Shown one piece after another: positions 8,266 to 17,171 of a stretch of DNA of 64,000 nucleotides. A program made the translations under genes and the position numbers. Location: assembly GCA_016025055.1 (NCBI GenBank), contig CP065590.1, positions 2,728,001 through 2,792,000 of the forward strand, given 5' to 3'. This stretch comes from Chryseobacterium indologenes. Its GTDB lineage: Bacteria; Bacteroidota; Bacteroidia; Flavobacteriales; Weeksellaceae. Below the pieces are notes generated by a model. That model was not told the origin of the DNA and did no database searches. It saw only the letters and a list, made by a program, of their open reading frames with translations. Every line of letters starts with the position of its first letter. The first letter of the stretch is position 1.

Positions 8266-9932
8266 CTAATATGACGTTTCATGTACTTTTACAGCCCTTC
8301 CACTTGGGTCATTCATTTTTTTGAAAGCTTCATCCCATTCTAATGCAATAGGAGTAGAGCATGCTACAGACGGAACAGAAGGTACTGTGGCTGCAGACGT
8401 CTCGCTCGGAAAATGTTCTTCAAAAATAGTTCTGTATCGGTATTCTTCTTTGTTTTGCGGAGTATTCAGCGGGAACCTGAATCGCGCATTGGCCATCATT
8501 TCATCGGTGACTTCTTTTTCTGCCACCTCTTTCAGGGTGTCGATCCATGAATATCCTACACCGTCTGAAAACTGTTCTTTCTGTCTCCATGCAATAGATT
8601 CCGGAAGAAGATCTTCGAAGGCTTTTCTTAATACCCACTTTTCAATCTTTCCTTCAGCCACGTTGATCATTTTGTCTTTTGGGTTAAGGGTCATGGCTAT
8701 ATCCATGAATTCTTTATCCAGGAAAGGAACTCTGCCTTCAATTCCCCAGCTCATCAATGCTTTGTTGGCTCTTAAACAGTCGTAAAGGTGTAGTTTTCCT
8801 AATTTTCTTACTGTTTCATCATGGAACTCTTTAGCGTTCGGAGCTTTATGGAAATACAGGTATCCGCCAAATAATTCGTCAGACCCTTCTCCGGAAAGAA
8901 CCATTTTGATTCCCATAGATTTGATAACTCTTGCCAAAAGATACATTGGGGTAGAGGCCCTTATGGTGGTTACATCATAAGTTTCGAGATGATAAATTAC
9001 ATCACGTACGGCATCCAATCCTTCCTGAACAGTGAAGTTAACCTCATGGTGAACAGATCCGATGTGCTCTGCAGCTTTTTGGGCCGCAGCAAGATCCGGT
9101 GAGCCAACCAATCCTACAGCAAAGCTATGAAGCCTTGGGTACCATGCTTCCTGAGTGTCACCACTTTCAATTCTTTGTCTGGCAAATTTTGCAGTAATGG
9201 CAGAAATCACGGAAGAGTCCAAACCTCCGGAAAGAAGTACTCCGTAAGGAACGTCGCTCATCAGCTGTCTGTGAACGGCATCTTCCAGTCCTTTTCGTAA
9301 GGTTTCAATATCCGTATCGTTATCTTTTACATGATCGAAGCTTTCCCAGTCTCTGGTGTACCATGGTTGCAGCTCTTCTCCATCTTTGCTGTATAACAGG
9401 TGTCCCGGTAAGAACGTTTCGATTTTTTTACAGACACCTTCCAGTGCTTTGAGTTCTGAAGCCACATAATAGTTTCCGTTTTTATCCCAGCCCTGATACA
9501 GCGGGCAGATTCCCATGTGATCACGGGCTACAAGATATACATCGTTTTCTGTGTCGTATAATGCAAATGCGAAAATTCCGTTTAGTTTTTCAACAAAATC
9601 CTTTCCGTATTTTCTGTATAGGGCAAGAATAACCTCGCAGTCAGATTGAGTCTGAAACTCATAATCAGGGAATTCTTCTTTTAATTCTCTATGGTTGTAG
9701 ATTTCACCGTTCACGGCTAATACTACTTTTCCGTCTTTAGTAAATAAGGGTTGTTTTCCTGAAGTAGGATCTACAATGGCAAGTCTTTCATGGGAGAAAA
9801 CTACTTTTTCGTCCTGATAAACTCCGCTCCAATCCGGTCCTCTATGACGGATTTTTTTGACATCTCCAATACCTGAAGCCTTAATGTCTCTGTTTTTTGT
9901 TTGGCGTCAAATAAACATACTATTCCACACAT
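8266..9932 (-). CDS. asnB: Asparagine synthetase B (glutamine-hydrolysing), broken by a homopolymer frameshift
   Basis: The true start is ATG at 9932, giving MCGIVCLFDAK with the nucleophile C2 of the class II glutaminase domain. This frame runs to EMSKK and is then lost at the T run 9852-9858 (A7 on the coding strand; A8 restores KKIRHRGPDWSG). The second frame carries the rest, including NGEIYNHRE and the ATP pyrophosphatase loop LSGGLDSSVIS. Reconstructed length is 555 residues, against 554 for E. coli AsnB. It makes asparagine from aspartate, glutamine and ATP. Reading it from the internal GTG at 9714 would wrongly remove the glutaminase nucleophile. Confidence 0.93.
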
Positions 9933-9952
9933 ATTTTTTATTATTTATGAAA

Positions 9953-9960
9953 CAAAAGTA
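9953..9960 (-). promoter_or_regulatory. -7 promoter element of asnB
   Basis: The minus strand reads TACTTTTG (TAnnTTTG) 21 bases before the asnB ATG. A TTG about 20 bases further upstream fits the Bacteroidota -33 element. The rest of the 319-base gap to 10252 is AT-rich and otherwise holds only the terminator at 10216. Confidence 0.6.
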
Positions 9961-10215
9961 GAGTTGATGTTTATAAATAACAATAAAAAATATTTAAAAG
10001 CGAAAATTTTTAATCAAATAGTTTTAAAATAAGAAAAAAATAAATTATTTCAAGTGATTACCATGTTTTTGATTAATTTTTTTCGCCAAAGGAAATTGAA
10101 TGGGGATATATACAAAATAAAAATGACATATTTATTAATATATGGTAATTAATTATATGAATTTTAACCCTTACTTTGTGGCTCGAAATAATTTTTTTTC
10201 ATCATTTGTGTTTTT

Positions 10216-10250
10216 ACCTTCTTGCAATTCTCATGCAAGAAGGTTTTGTT
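10216..10250 (-). terminator. Terminator downstream of the PNGase F gene
   Basis: Arms accttcttgca (10216-10226) and tgcaagaaggt (10234-10244) form a perfect 11-bp stem. T-rich sequence lies on both sides. It sits immediately past the stop at 10252. Confidence 0.75.
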
Positions 10251-10251
10251 T

Positions 10252-11921
10252 TTATTGTACCCCTAATAAAGTTCCCGATACATTCCATGAGCTGAAACTT
10301 GTGCCCTCTGTAGGGCCCTGCGGAATTTTTACCTGAATGGTATGTTTTCCCGCTTGTAAATCTCCCAAAGGAATAAAGTCAGGATTGGTAACGGTTCCCG
10401 GGCACCAATTGGATCTGCTGAGGTCTGATGAAGAAAGGCCATCCGGAAAGTTTCCCGAAGCCGGATTATAAAGTCTGTAGGATCCGCAGTCTGTTCTCCA
10501 CGGTATAAAAGAAAATATCTGTTTTCCGTCAATGAATATAGAATTAGCTTTCGGTACAAATTCATCCCCGTTTTCCCAGCCTCCGTGTCCGGTGGTTGTA
10601 TATCTCAGCTGGGCATTTTTCAGATCTTTGTGTAAAGTAAAGTCTACGGATAACCCTTTATCCTGATTAAACATGGTGGAATAGTCCTGCCCTGCCATTT
10701 CCATAATATTTAACGTATTGAACAAAGGAATGATGGTATTGTTTTTATAAACGGTCTGGTCACTTTTATGAATGGTGATTTCAAGACTTATCTTGTGTCC
10801 TCCTTTATCATAATTACCGATGAAAGCTCCAACCCAGAGTTCTTTCCCTGATAAGGACGGCTTTAATTCTGTGATATCCTGTCGGTAAGGATTTACAGTT
10901 TGCCATGTTTTATCTTTAAGCTGGATATGATTGAATTTCTGAATTCCAAAAGGAGTAAAGAATCTCATCATTTCAACAGCCGGATTGTATTGGTCTGTGG
11001 CAACAATCCCGTAATATTGTTTCCCGTTTCCGTTTTCAAAAACCGGTAGCGTTTTTGCTCCTTTCTCCAGGCCGTCAAAGAACGAGGTCTCTTTATCCTG
11101 AGGAATGAAAAAGACGGTTCCGGTTCTGTCATAAGCATCTCCATTGGACTGTTGTTTCAGCTCTACGAAAATATTTTCACCTTCCGTAATAGACGGAAAC
11201 TGAATTTTCTTTAGGATAATTGTTCCGTTGGCATATCTTTTTATTTGATGATCAGATTTTGAATCGTCAGAAAAATTGATCATTTCATTCTCAAAAATTT
11301 TCAATGTGGTAAACCTGCTTTTCCAAAGAAGGTCTTTATATCCCAGCTGATCTGTGGATTGTACCGGTCCTTTGATGATATTTTCAATGCCGGTATTTTT
11401 GATTTTTTTGATAGAACTGGCCGTGATGACCGAATTTTTATTTCTTTCAACTTCCAGCACCAATCCGAGATTTTGACCTAAAACAGATGGCCCGCCCTGA
11501 ACTTTTACATCATTCGTATACCAGATTTCAATCGTATTTGAATTCACTTTGGTAACTGCTTTTTTACACAGATACCCCAATATTTTTTGGTGTCATTGGA
11601 GTGTTCAAAATTCTGTTTTCCTACGGATTCCGTATCTGATGATGAAATGATCTCACCGGGTTTTAAAAATGCATAAGAAGTAATGGTATTAGACGGTTTC
11701 TCTACCTTGGTGATCTCGAAAGGATAGCTGCTTTTGTGCTCTTTAATAGCTGTGTTGAGGATAAAGCTTTCTTTTTCGTTAACCCAGACTATCGTAGAAG
11801 GCTGATCACTTACTGTCTTTCCGTTGTATGAGCTTGTAAATTGAATTTCATAGGTTTGAGCTGAAATCAGGCAGAATAAAAAAACGGATAAGAAACTGAA
11901 AACAATTTTATGGTGCATCAA
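10252..11921 (-). CDS. Secreted PNGase F-type peptide-N-glycosidase (two-domain, PNGase F-II-like), homopolymer frameshift
   Basis: The N-terminal 117 codons (ATG 11921) give a signal peptide ending LFCLISAQ and the start of an extra N-terminal domain. The frame is lost at C4 on the plus strand (11575-11578). A fifth G on the coding strand joins DTKKYWG to YLCKKAVTKV. The reconstructed 556 residues have the PNGase F N-terminal eight-stranded domain, with an Asp in QQSNGDAYDRTG matching the catalytic Asp60 region. The C-terminal domain has GHGGWENGDEF, W-R-T-D-C-G-S-Y-R and RSNWCPG. The enzyme removes N-glycans from glycoproteins outside the cell. The extra N-terminal domain resembles the bowl-like domain of Elizabethkingia PNGase F-II. 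Confidence 0.87.
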
Positions 11922-11992
11922 AAGCGGTTTAATCTATACAGTAAGTAGAAAATACGGGTGAAATGTTACACTTTTTTAACATAAAAAATAAA

Positions 11993-12017
11993 AAAACTAC
12001 CCTTTTAGAGTAGTTTT
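11993..12017 (-). terminator. Terminator of the RNA methyltransferase gene
   Basis: Arms aaaactac (11993-12000) and gtagtttt (12010-12017), with A/T runs on both sides, lie 26 bases past the stop at 12043. Confidence 0.65.
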
Positions 12018-12042
12018 ATATTGATTTGGATATTGTTCCTGA

Positions 12043-13248
12043 TTAAGAAATTCTTTCGATCAGAGCCATATAGAATCCATCGTATCCTGTACTTGGCATT
12101 ACTTTTTCATCTTTGATCATTTTGAATCCCGGGTTGTTTTTTAAGAATTCTTCTACCTGCTTATTATTTTCAGATGGCAGAATAGAGCATGTAGCATACA
12201 CCATCTTTCCGCCTTTTTTAAGCATTTTAGAATAGTCCTGAAGAATCTGTTGTTGTTCTTTTTTGATCCTGTCGATAAAGTCCTGATCGATTTTCCATTT
12301 GCTGTCCGGGTTTCTTTTCAAAACTCCAAGGCCTGAACATGGCGCGTCAATCAATAATCTGTCTGCTTTATCGTGAAGACGTTTGATGACTTTATTATCG
12401 GCAATCATTCTGGTTTCGATATTGTGAGCTCCGGCTCTTTTTGCACGACGTTTCAGTTCTGCCAGTTTCCATTCAAAAATGTCTAATGCTACAATCTGAC
12501 CTTTATTTTGCATTAATGCTGCCAGGTGAAGTGTTTTTCCACCTGCACCGGCACATGCATCTACTACTCTCTGGCCTTCTTTTACATCCAGGAAGTATCC
12601 GATTTTTTGGGAATTGGCATCCTGAACTTCAAACAGACCTTCTTTGAAAGCCGTAGTAAGGAAAACATTCTTTTTCTCTTCCAATTGTACGGCGTCCGGA
12701 TAATTTTTAATCGGGAATGAAGCCACTCCTTCATCAGAAAGATCCGAAATAAGTTCTTTGGTGGTCGTTTTTAAAGAATTCGTTCTTAAAACCGTAGGAG
12801 CCTGCTCGTTCAGTGCAATCATTTCTCGCTCCCAGTTAGCCCCCAATTCCTTTTCCAGTGTTTCTGCCAGCCAGTCCGGGATAGAATGTTCTATTGCTTT
12901 TGTAGGTACGGTGTTCTTTTTTAATTTGGTAAGAATATCGGCTATTTTAATTCCGTCAAATTCTTCAAATTTTTTATAATTGGTTTTGCTCCAAAGAAGA
13001 TAGGCGATAATGAGCTTATAGATATTGTTAGGCTTTACCCCTTCACCCATATAATACTCGAGGCGTTTCTTCCAACGGATAATATTGTAGAAAATCTCAG
13101 AAACAACAGCTCTGTCCTGGCTTCCCCATTTTTTATTAGCTTTTAAAAGTCTTTCGATTACTTTATCTGCGTATTTATTTTTCTCGAAAAATGTTTCTTG
13201 TAAAGCATCGTGAATTCCGATCGCTAAGTTTCTGTGAATAAGTTCCAT
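12043..13248 (-). CDS. RsmB/NOP-family rRNA (cytosine-C5) methyltransferase
   Basis: This 401-residue protein has an N-terminal helical NusB-like region (about 1-140) followed by the methyltransferase fold. The SAM site is DACAGAGGKT (230-239). DAPCSGLGVLKRNPD supplies C304 and ATCSILPSENN supplies C354, the two cysteines used for C5 methylation and product release. This is the layout of RsmB, which makes m5C967 in 16S rRNA. The N-terminal part is less conserved, so the exact target base is inferred. TATTTTTG at 13275-13282 is the likely -7 element. Confidence 0.88.
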   Translation of the reverse strand: MELIHRNLAIGIHDALQETFFEKNKYADKVIERLLKANKKWGSQDRAVVSEIFYNIIRWKKRLEYYMGEGVKPNNIYKLIIAYLLWSKTNYKKFEEFDGIKIADILTKLKKNTVPTKAIEHSIPDWLAETLEKELGANWEREMIALNEQAPTVLRTNSLKTTTKELISDLSDEGVASFPIKNYPDAVQLEEKKNVFLTTAFKEGLFEVQDANSQKIGYFLDVKEGQRVVDACAGAGGKTLHLAALMQNKGQIVALDIFEWKLAELKRRAKRAGAHNIETRMIADNKVIKRLHDKADRLLIDAPCSGLGVLKRNPDSKWKIDQDFIDRIKKEQQQILQDYSKMLKKGGKMVYATCSILPSENNKQVEEFLKNNPGFKMIKDEKVMPSTGYDGFYMALIERIS

Positions 13249-13274
13249 AAATTTGCTTCGCTGTTTTGAATCTG

Positions 13275-13282
13275 CAAAAATA
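13275..13282 (-). promoter_or_regulatory. -7 promoter element of the rRNA methyltransferase gene
   Basis: TATTTTTG on the minus strand, 26 bases before the ATG at 13248, matches TAnnTTTG. Confidence 0.5.
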
Positions 13283-13397
13283 CGACTTTTAATTGAGAGT
13301 TAAGAATTTGCACCTGATGAGTTTCTGTGTCGGAGGGTTTACGTCTGTTATTTATTGCCATACCTGTTGTCTCTTGACTGTAACCTCTAAAAAGCCC

Positions 13398-13405
13398 TAC
13401 CTTTG
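13398..13405 (+). promoter_or_regulatory. -7 promoter element of the PhnA-like gene
   Basis: TACCTTTG matches TAnnTTTG. The ATG at 13421 follows after a 15-base A-rich leader. The motif overlaps the alternative TTG start at 13403, which argues against that start. Confidence 0.6.
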
Positions 13406-13420
13406 CAAAAAAATAAAAAT

Positions 13421-13765
13421 ATGAGTGATACAGTACTTTGTCCGAAATGTAGTTCCGAGTTTACTTATCCAAGCGATAACATGATGGTGTGTTCCCAATG
13501 TTTCTATGAATGGAATCCTGAGGAGGCAGCGTCTGAAGCCGCTAATGAAGGTAAAATATTGGATTCTAACGGTAATGAACTTCAGGACGGTGATTCTGTA
13601 GTGGTTGTTAAAGATCTTCCCGTAAAAGGAGCTCCAAAACCTGTAAAGGCTGGAACGAAAGTTAAAAATATCAGATTAAGACCGGGAAGTGATCACAATA
13701 TTGATTGCAAGATTGATGGTTTCGGGGCTATGGCTTTAAAATCAGAATTCGTGAAAAAAGCTTAA
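13421..13765 (+). CDS. yjdM: Zinc-ribbon PhnA/YjdM-like protein
   Basis: This 114-residue protein has a zinc ribbon C7-x2-C10...C24-x2-C27, followed by the PhnA C-terminal domain ([23 protein letters not shown], ending [10 protein letters not shown]). Despite the old name PhnA, E. coli YjdM is not needed for phosphonate use, and its function is open. I chose ATG 13421 because a promoter motif covers the upstream TTG. It is a single-gene unit, and the hairpin at 13788-13853 follows 22 bases after the stop. Confidence 0.85.
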   Translation: MSDTVLCPKCSSEFTYPSDNMMVCSQCFYEWNPEEAASEAANEGKILDSNGNELQDGDSVVVVKDLPVKGAPKPVKAGTKVKNIRLRPGSDHNIDCKIDGFGAMALKSEFVKKA

Positions 13766-13787
13766 AAGCACAGATAATAGAGTTTTT

Positions 13788-13853
13788 ATTAACCACATAG
13801 AAACATAGGGAATCTACTTTTGTATTGAAAAACTATGTGCCTATGTGGTTAAT
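13788..13853. repeat. Long hairpin repeat of the 'accacatag' family
   Basis: The left arm attaaccacatagaaacata(g) (13788-13808) pairs with the right arm ending ctatgtggttaat (13833-13853) at 19 of 21 positions, with a 24-base loop. The same words (ctatgtg-n-ctatgtggtt) return at 58911 and 61052, and taaccaca also starts the ends of the element at 47194. The rest of the 325-base gap to 14091 holds only the stem-loop at 13987. Confidence 0.75.
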
Positions 13854-13986
13854 TTTTGTGATAAGAGCATAAGAAAAGGAAAAAATTGGACAGTGTAATC
13901 TTTCAAAAGACTTAATTGCAAGATTGCTAATGTCCGTCCGGAAGGCAGAAAGAGAAGTAACCAAAAATTTCCTTATGCTGTGTACT

Positions 13987-14028
13987 ACAAATGTAAGAAA
14001 AAGTTTTAAAACAGGTTCTTACATTTGT
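13987..14028 (+). terminator. 13-bp stem-loop with T run
   Basis: Arms acaaatgtaagaa (13987-13999) and ttcttacatttgt (14016-14028) pair perfectly, followed by T7. As a terminator it would act on plus-strand transcription, far from the PhnA-like gene. The arm also contains a TACATTTG promoter-like word. The role is uncertain. Confidence 0.45.
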
Positions 14029-14090
14029 ATTTTTTTATCCACAAATTATGGATAAGTATAAGGAAATGTATGGGTTATGTAATGTTGTTT

Positions 14091-15026
14091 TTAAACAAAT
14101 GAAATATTTACCATTCCATCCAATCTTTCATCTGTAAACATTACTATCACTTTATTTTTTACTTTTACTTTATTCCAGTAATGATTGCCGGCAAATCTGC
14201 TTTCAATAACTTCGGCATTACATCCGGTTTCTGTAATTTTGATTTCCTTCGGATAATAAGAAAATTTACTAAGCTGAAAATCAGTGATCTCTTCTTCAGT
14301 GAAGATGTTCACTTCTCCAAAAAGTTTGGCAACATAGGAATTGTATGGATGTCTATAGGTCTGTTCAGGGTTGTCATTCTGAATAAGTCTTCCGTCCTGA
14401 AGGATTACAATCTGATCGAGCCATGGCATAATATCCTGAAGTTCGTGGGTAGAAATGATCAGCGAGACATGATGTTGTTTTACATATCTGAAAAGTCTCT
14501 CACGAAGCTCAATTTTTCTTGGAAAATCCAGATTACTGAACGGCTCATCTAAAATAAGCAGCTTGGGAAGTACAGAGAGAGCTCTGGCAATAGCAACGCG
14601 CTGTTGCTGGCCGCCACTTAAATATTTAGGAAGTACATGGGCAAATTCCTGAAGACCTACCACTTCCAGGAGTTCCATTACATTTTCTTTCTTTTGTTTT
14701 AAATTGATATTCGAAATAAATTTACCGACATTTTCAGCAACGGTAGCATAAGGCATAAGATCAAAATTCTGTGCCACAAATTTCATTTCCGCTTCTCCGG
14801 GAACCAAGTTTCCCTTAGGCCCAGACAGTCGGGTCCCATCAAAAATAATATCACCACTTTCCCAATCGAGAAGTCCATAAATAAGGCTGAGAAGGGTTGA
14901 TTTTCCGCAGCCGCTTTCGCCGGCAAGGGCAATGATTTTATTGGCTTCAAACCTTAAATTGAGGTTCTGAAACAGGGGTTTGTCTTTGGTGTGGGAGAAA
15001 AATAAATTGTTTATTTCTAATAGCAT
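14091..15026 (-). CDS. ABC transporter ATP-binding protein (spermidine/iron/sulfate-type), orphan
   Basis: This 311-residue ATPase has Walker A GESGCGKST (36-44), signature LSGGQQQR (136-143), Walker B LLILDEP (156-162) and the switch histidine in ISTHE. A C-terminal extension from about 240 ends in a TOBE-like segment. This resembles the PotA/FbpC/CysA class that energises uptake of polyamines, ferric iron or oxyanions. No permease or binding protein is adjacent, so its partner and substrate are unknown. The promoter TACATTTG ends only 4 bases before the ATG, which suggests a leaderless mRNA. Confidence 0.85.
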   Translation of the reverse strand: MLLEINNLFFSHTKDKPLFQNLNLRFEANKIIALAGESGCGKSTLLSLIYGLLDWESGDIIFDGTRLSGPKGNLVPGEAEMKFVAQNFDLMPYATVAENVGKFISNINLKQKKENVMELLEVVGLQEFAHVLPKYLSGGQQQRVAIARALSVLPKLLILDEPFSNLDFPRKIELRERLFRYVKQHHVSLIISTHELQDIMPWLDQIVILQDGRLIQNDNPEQTYRHPYNSYVAKLFGEVNIFTEEEITDFQLSKFSYYPKEIKITETGCNAEVIESRFAGNHYWNKVKVKNKVIVMFTDERLDGMVNISFV

Positions 15027-15030
15027 ATTA

Positions 15031-15038
15031 CAAATGTA
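15031..15038 (-). promoter_or_regulatory. -7 promoter element next to the ABC ATPase start (leaderless)
   Basis: TACATTTG on the minus strand is followed by only 4 bases (TAAT) before the ATG at 15026. Transcription would start at or next to the start codon. Confidence 0.55.
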
Positions 15039-15101
15039 AGGTTTTTATGAAAACACAATTTTTTTTATTATATTAGCGGGAGTAATAAAAATAAATCAAA
15101 A

Positions 15102-15761
15102 ATGAGAAAAAAACTGTTTTCGTTAGCTATTCCTGCTTTATTTATTGCTGCAGTGATGGTTTCTTGTAAAAAAGATAAACCTCTTACCAGCGAAAGTAAT
15201 GAAGTGACAACGACTAAGGAAGGAAGTCAGTACACATTGGATACGCTAAACAGTAAAGTGGAATGGAAAGGATATAAAGTATTTAAATCTGAAAATACAA
15301 GCCACTTCGGAACAATTAAGTTCGAAAGTGGAGATGTAACGGTGAAGGAGGGAAAACTGGAAAGCGGAAAATTCGTTGCTGATATGAATTCTTTAACTTC
15401 TGTGGACCTGAAAGACAGCCCGGAAGATTTAGGGAAATTAAACGGCCACCTGAAAAGTGGTGACTTCTTTGAAGTAGAAAAATTCCCGACTGCTTCTTTT
15501 GAAATTACAAAAGTTACTCCCGCTACAGAAGGAGACTATAATACCTTGTTGGATGGTAATTTAACCATTAAAGGAATTACAAAACCAGTTCAGTTTAAAG
15601 CTAATGTTTCTGTGAAGGATGGGGAAGTGAGTGTAGCGACTGAGCCGAAAGATATCAAAAGAGAAGAGTTTGGGGTAAAATTCCAGGCTCCTGCTGAAAA
15701 CGGCGTGATTAAGGATGAGGTAACTCTTCAGATCAGCGTTAAAGCTTTAGAAAAGAAATAA
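15102..15761 (+). CDS. YceI-family lipoprotein
   Basis: This 219-residue protein has a lipoprotein signal with lipid-modified cysteine C22 (AAVMVSC-KKD). The mature part is a YceI lipocalin-like domain, with the SKVEWKGYKVFKSENTSHFG start and F-E-I-T-K-V-T / G-N-L-T-I-K-G-I-T-K-P-V blocks. YceI proteins bind polyisoprenoid lipids, and their role is often linked to stress. It is a single gene, ending at a strong terminator. Confidence 0.87.
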   Translation: MRKKLFSLAIPALFIAAVMVSCKKDKPLTSESNEVTTTKEGSQYTLDTLNSKVEWKGYKVFKSENTSHFGTIKFESGDVTVKEGKLESGKFVADMNSLTSVDLKDSPEDLGKLNGHLKSGDFFEVEKFPTASFEITKVTPATEGDYNTLLDGNLTIKGITKPVQFKANVSVKDGEVSVATEPKDIKREEFGVKFQAPAENGVIKDEVTLQISVKALEKK

Positions 15762-15793
15762 TTTTTTTATTTAAGTGAAATAAGTGATTGAAG

Positions 15794-15824
15794 TCTGCCT
15801 CCCGAAAAAGAGGCAGATTTTTTT
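15794..15824 (+). terminator. Terminator of the YceI gene
   Basis: Arms tctgcctc (15794-15801) and gaggcaga (15810-15817) are followed by T7. Confidence 0.85.
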
Positions 15825-15855
15825 ATTACGGATTAATTATTCAACTTAAAAATCG

Positions 15856-15863
15856 TATTTTTG
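15856..15863 (+). promoter_or_regulatory. -7 promoter element of pheS
   Basis: TATTTTTG matches TAnnTTTG, 25 bases before the pheS ATG. Confidence 0.6.
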
Positions 15864-15888
15864 CAAAACATTTTGAAAGGGTAAAATA

Positions 15889-16899
15889 ATGATAGAAAAG
15901 ATAGAAGAACTACTGATCGAAGTAAACGGCTTCAATGCTACCTCTAAGGAAGATATAGAAAACTTCCGAATCAAGTACAACGGTAAAAAAGGGGTTCTGA
16001 ATGATTTTTTTGAAAAATTTAAAGAAGTTCCTAACGACCAGAAGAAAGAATTCGGACAGAAGATCAATACTTTAAAACAAGCAGTGGCTGTAAAATTAGA
16101 AGATTTGAAAAACTCTTCCGCATCTTCCGTTGCTGTAGAAAAAGAAGATCTTACAAGACCTGCCTTTCCATTGGAACTGGGTTCAAGACACCCGATCAAC
16201 CTGGTAAAAAACAGAATTATCGAAATTTTCAAATCTATCGGGTTTGCAGTAGCAGACGGTCCTGAGATTGAAGATGACTGGCATAACTTTACTGCGCTTA
16301 ACCTTCCGGAATATCACCCGGCAAGAGATATGCAGGATACTTTCTTCATTGAGCAGAATCCTGATATTCTTTTAAGAACGCACACTTCTTCCGTACAAAC
16401 CCGTTATATGGAAGAAAATCAGCCGCCAATCAGAATTTTATCTCCGGGAAGAGTATTCAGAAATGAAGCAATCTCTTCTCGTTCTCATTGTATTTTCCAT
16501 CAGATTGAAGGATTATATATTGATGAGAATGTAAGTTTTGCAGATTTAAAGCAAACCATACAATTCTTTACTACAGAACTCTTCGGAAAATCAAAAATCA
16601 GAATGAGACCGTCATTCTTCCCGTTCACTGAGCCTAGTGCTGAAATCGATGTATATTGGGGATTAAACTCTGAAACAGATTACAGAATCACAAAAGGAAC
16701 AGGTTGGCTGGAAATCATGGGATGCGGAATGGTAGACCCTGCAGTTCTGAAGAACGTGAATATCGACTCTGAAAAATATTCCGGATATGCATTCGGAATG
16801 GGGATTGAAAGAATTACGATGCTTCTTTACCAAATGAGCGACATCAGAATGTTCTTTGAAAATGATATCAGAACCTTGGAGCAATTCAAGACACTATAA
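15889..16899 (+). CDS. pheS: Phenylalanyl-tRNA synthetase alpha subunit
   Basis: This 336-residue protein has the N-terminal coiled-coil (about 1-85) and the class II catalytic domain. Motif 2 is LSPGRVFRNEAISSRSH, followed by FHQIEGLYID. Motif 3 is GFGMGIERI-like (YAFGMGIERITMLLY). SDIRMFFENDIR closes the protein, as in other PheS. It charges tRNA-Phe as an (alpha-beta)2 enzyme, whose beta subunit (pheT) is not in this window. A perfect terminator follows at once, so pheS is not co-transcribed with pheT here, as is usual in Flavobacteriia. Confidence 0.95.
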   Translation: MIEKIEELLIEVNGFNATSKEDIENFRIKYNGKKGVLNDFFEKFKEVPNDQKKEFGQKINTLKQAVAVKLEDLKNSSASSVAVEKEDLTRPAFPLELGSRHPINLVKNRIIEIFKSIGFAVADGPEIEDDWHNFTALNLPEYHPARDMQDTFFIEQNPDILLRTHTSSVQTRYMEENQPPIRILSPGRVFRNEAISSRSHCIFHQIEGLYIDENVSFADLKQTIQFFTTELFGKSKIRMRPSFFPFTEPSAEIDVYWGLNSETDYRITKGTGWLEIMGCGMVDPAVLKNVNIDSEKYSGYAFGMGIERITMLLYQMSDIRMFFENDIRTLEQFKTL

Positions 16900-16905
16900 A
16901 AAATC

Positions 16906-16938
16906 AAACCTCCGGAGCTCCGGAGGTTTTTTGTTTTT
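16906..16938 (+). terminator. Terminator of pheS
   Basis: A perfect 24-base palindrome (16906-16929), with the arm aaacctccggag and its complement, is followed by a T-rich stretch. Confidence 0.85.
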
Positions 16939-16984
16939 AATTACTGACCTAAGAAACAAAACGGTAACTAAAAACTGATTTTAT

Positions 16985-17090
16985 TGAAAAATTTACACGT
17001 GTCCTTGTTTCCTACGCTGATACTTCGCTTCCTATGGTCCTGAAGTCTTCATTGCAACGACAGTCCTGAGGGCTGCTTCTATCATAAAGA
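16985..17090. repeat. Possible degenerate intergenic repeat
   Basis: This stretch is richer in G+C than its surroundings. It includes pieces such as cgttgcaatgaag and aagcgaagtatcagcg on the minus strand. They recall the widespread 'gtcattgcga...gaagcaatct' class of dispersed intergenic repeats. I see no open frame, no tRNA fold and no promoter. This is a weak call from word resemblance only. Confidence 0.25.
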
Positions 17091-17126
17091 CAATCAATAT
17101 CAATTGTATATTACATGAAAATAAAA

Positions 17127-17149
17127 AAGCCTGTACAATTTACAGGCTT
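17127..17149 (-). terminator. Terminator of the DUF3108 gene
   Basis: Arms aagcctgta (17127-17135) and tacaggctt (17141-17149) have an A/T run downstream on the minus strand, 23 bases past the stop. Confidence 0.7.
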
Positions 17150-17171
17150 GATATATTAGAATCAGTACTTA

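Noticed and set aside
8321..8785. 154-residue open frame on the plus strand
   Set aside because: It is antisense to asnB and shows no family motif.
9327..9524. 65-residue minus-strand frame inside asnB
   Set aside because: It is out of frame with the conserved glutaminase and synthase motifs.
16985..17090. tRNA gene in the pheS-DUF3108 gap
   Set aside because: No T-loop GTTCRANNC word and no acceptor stem could be placed.
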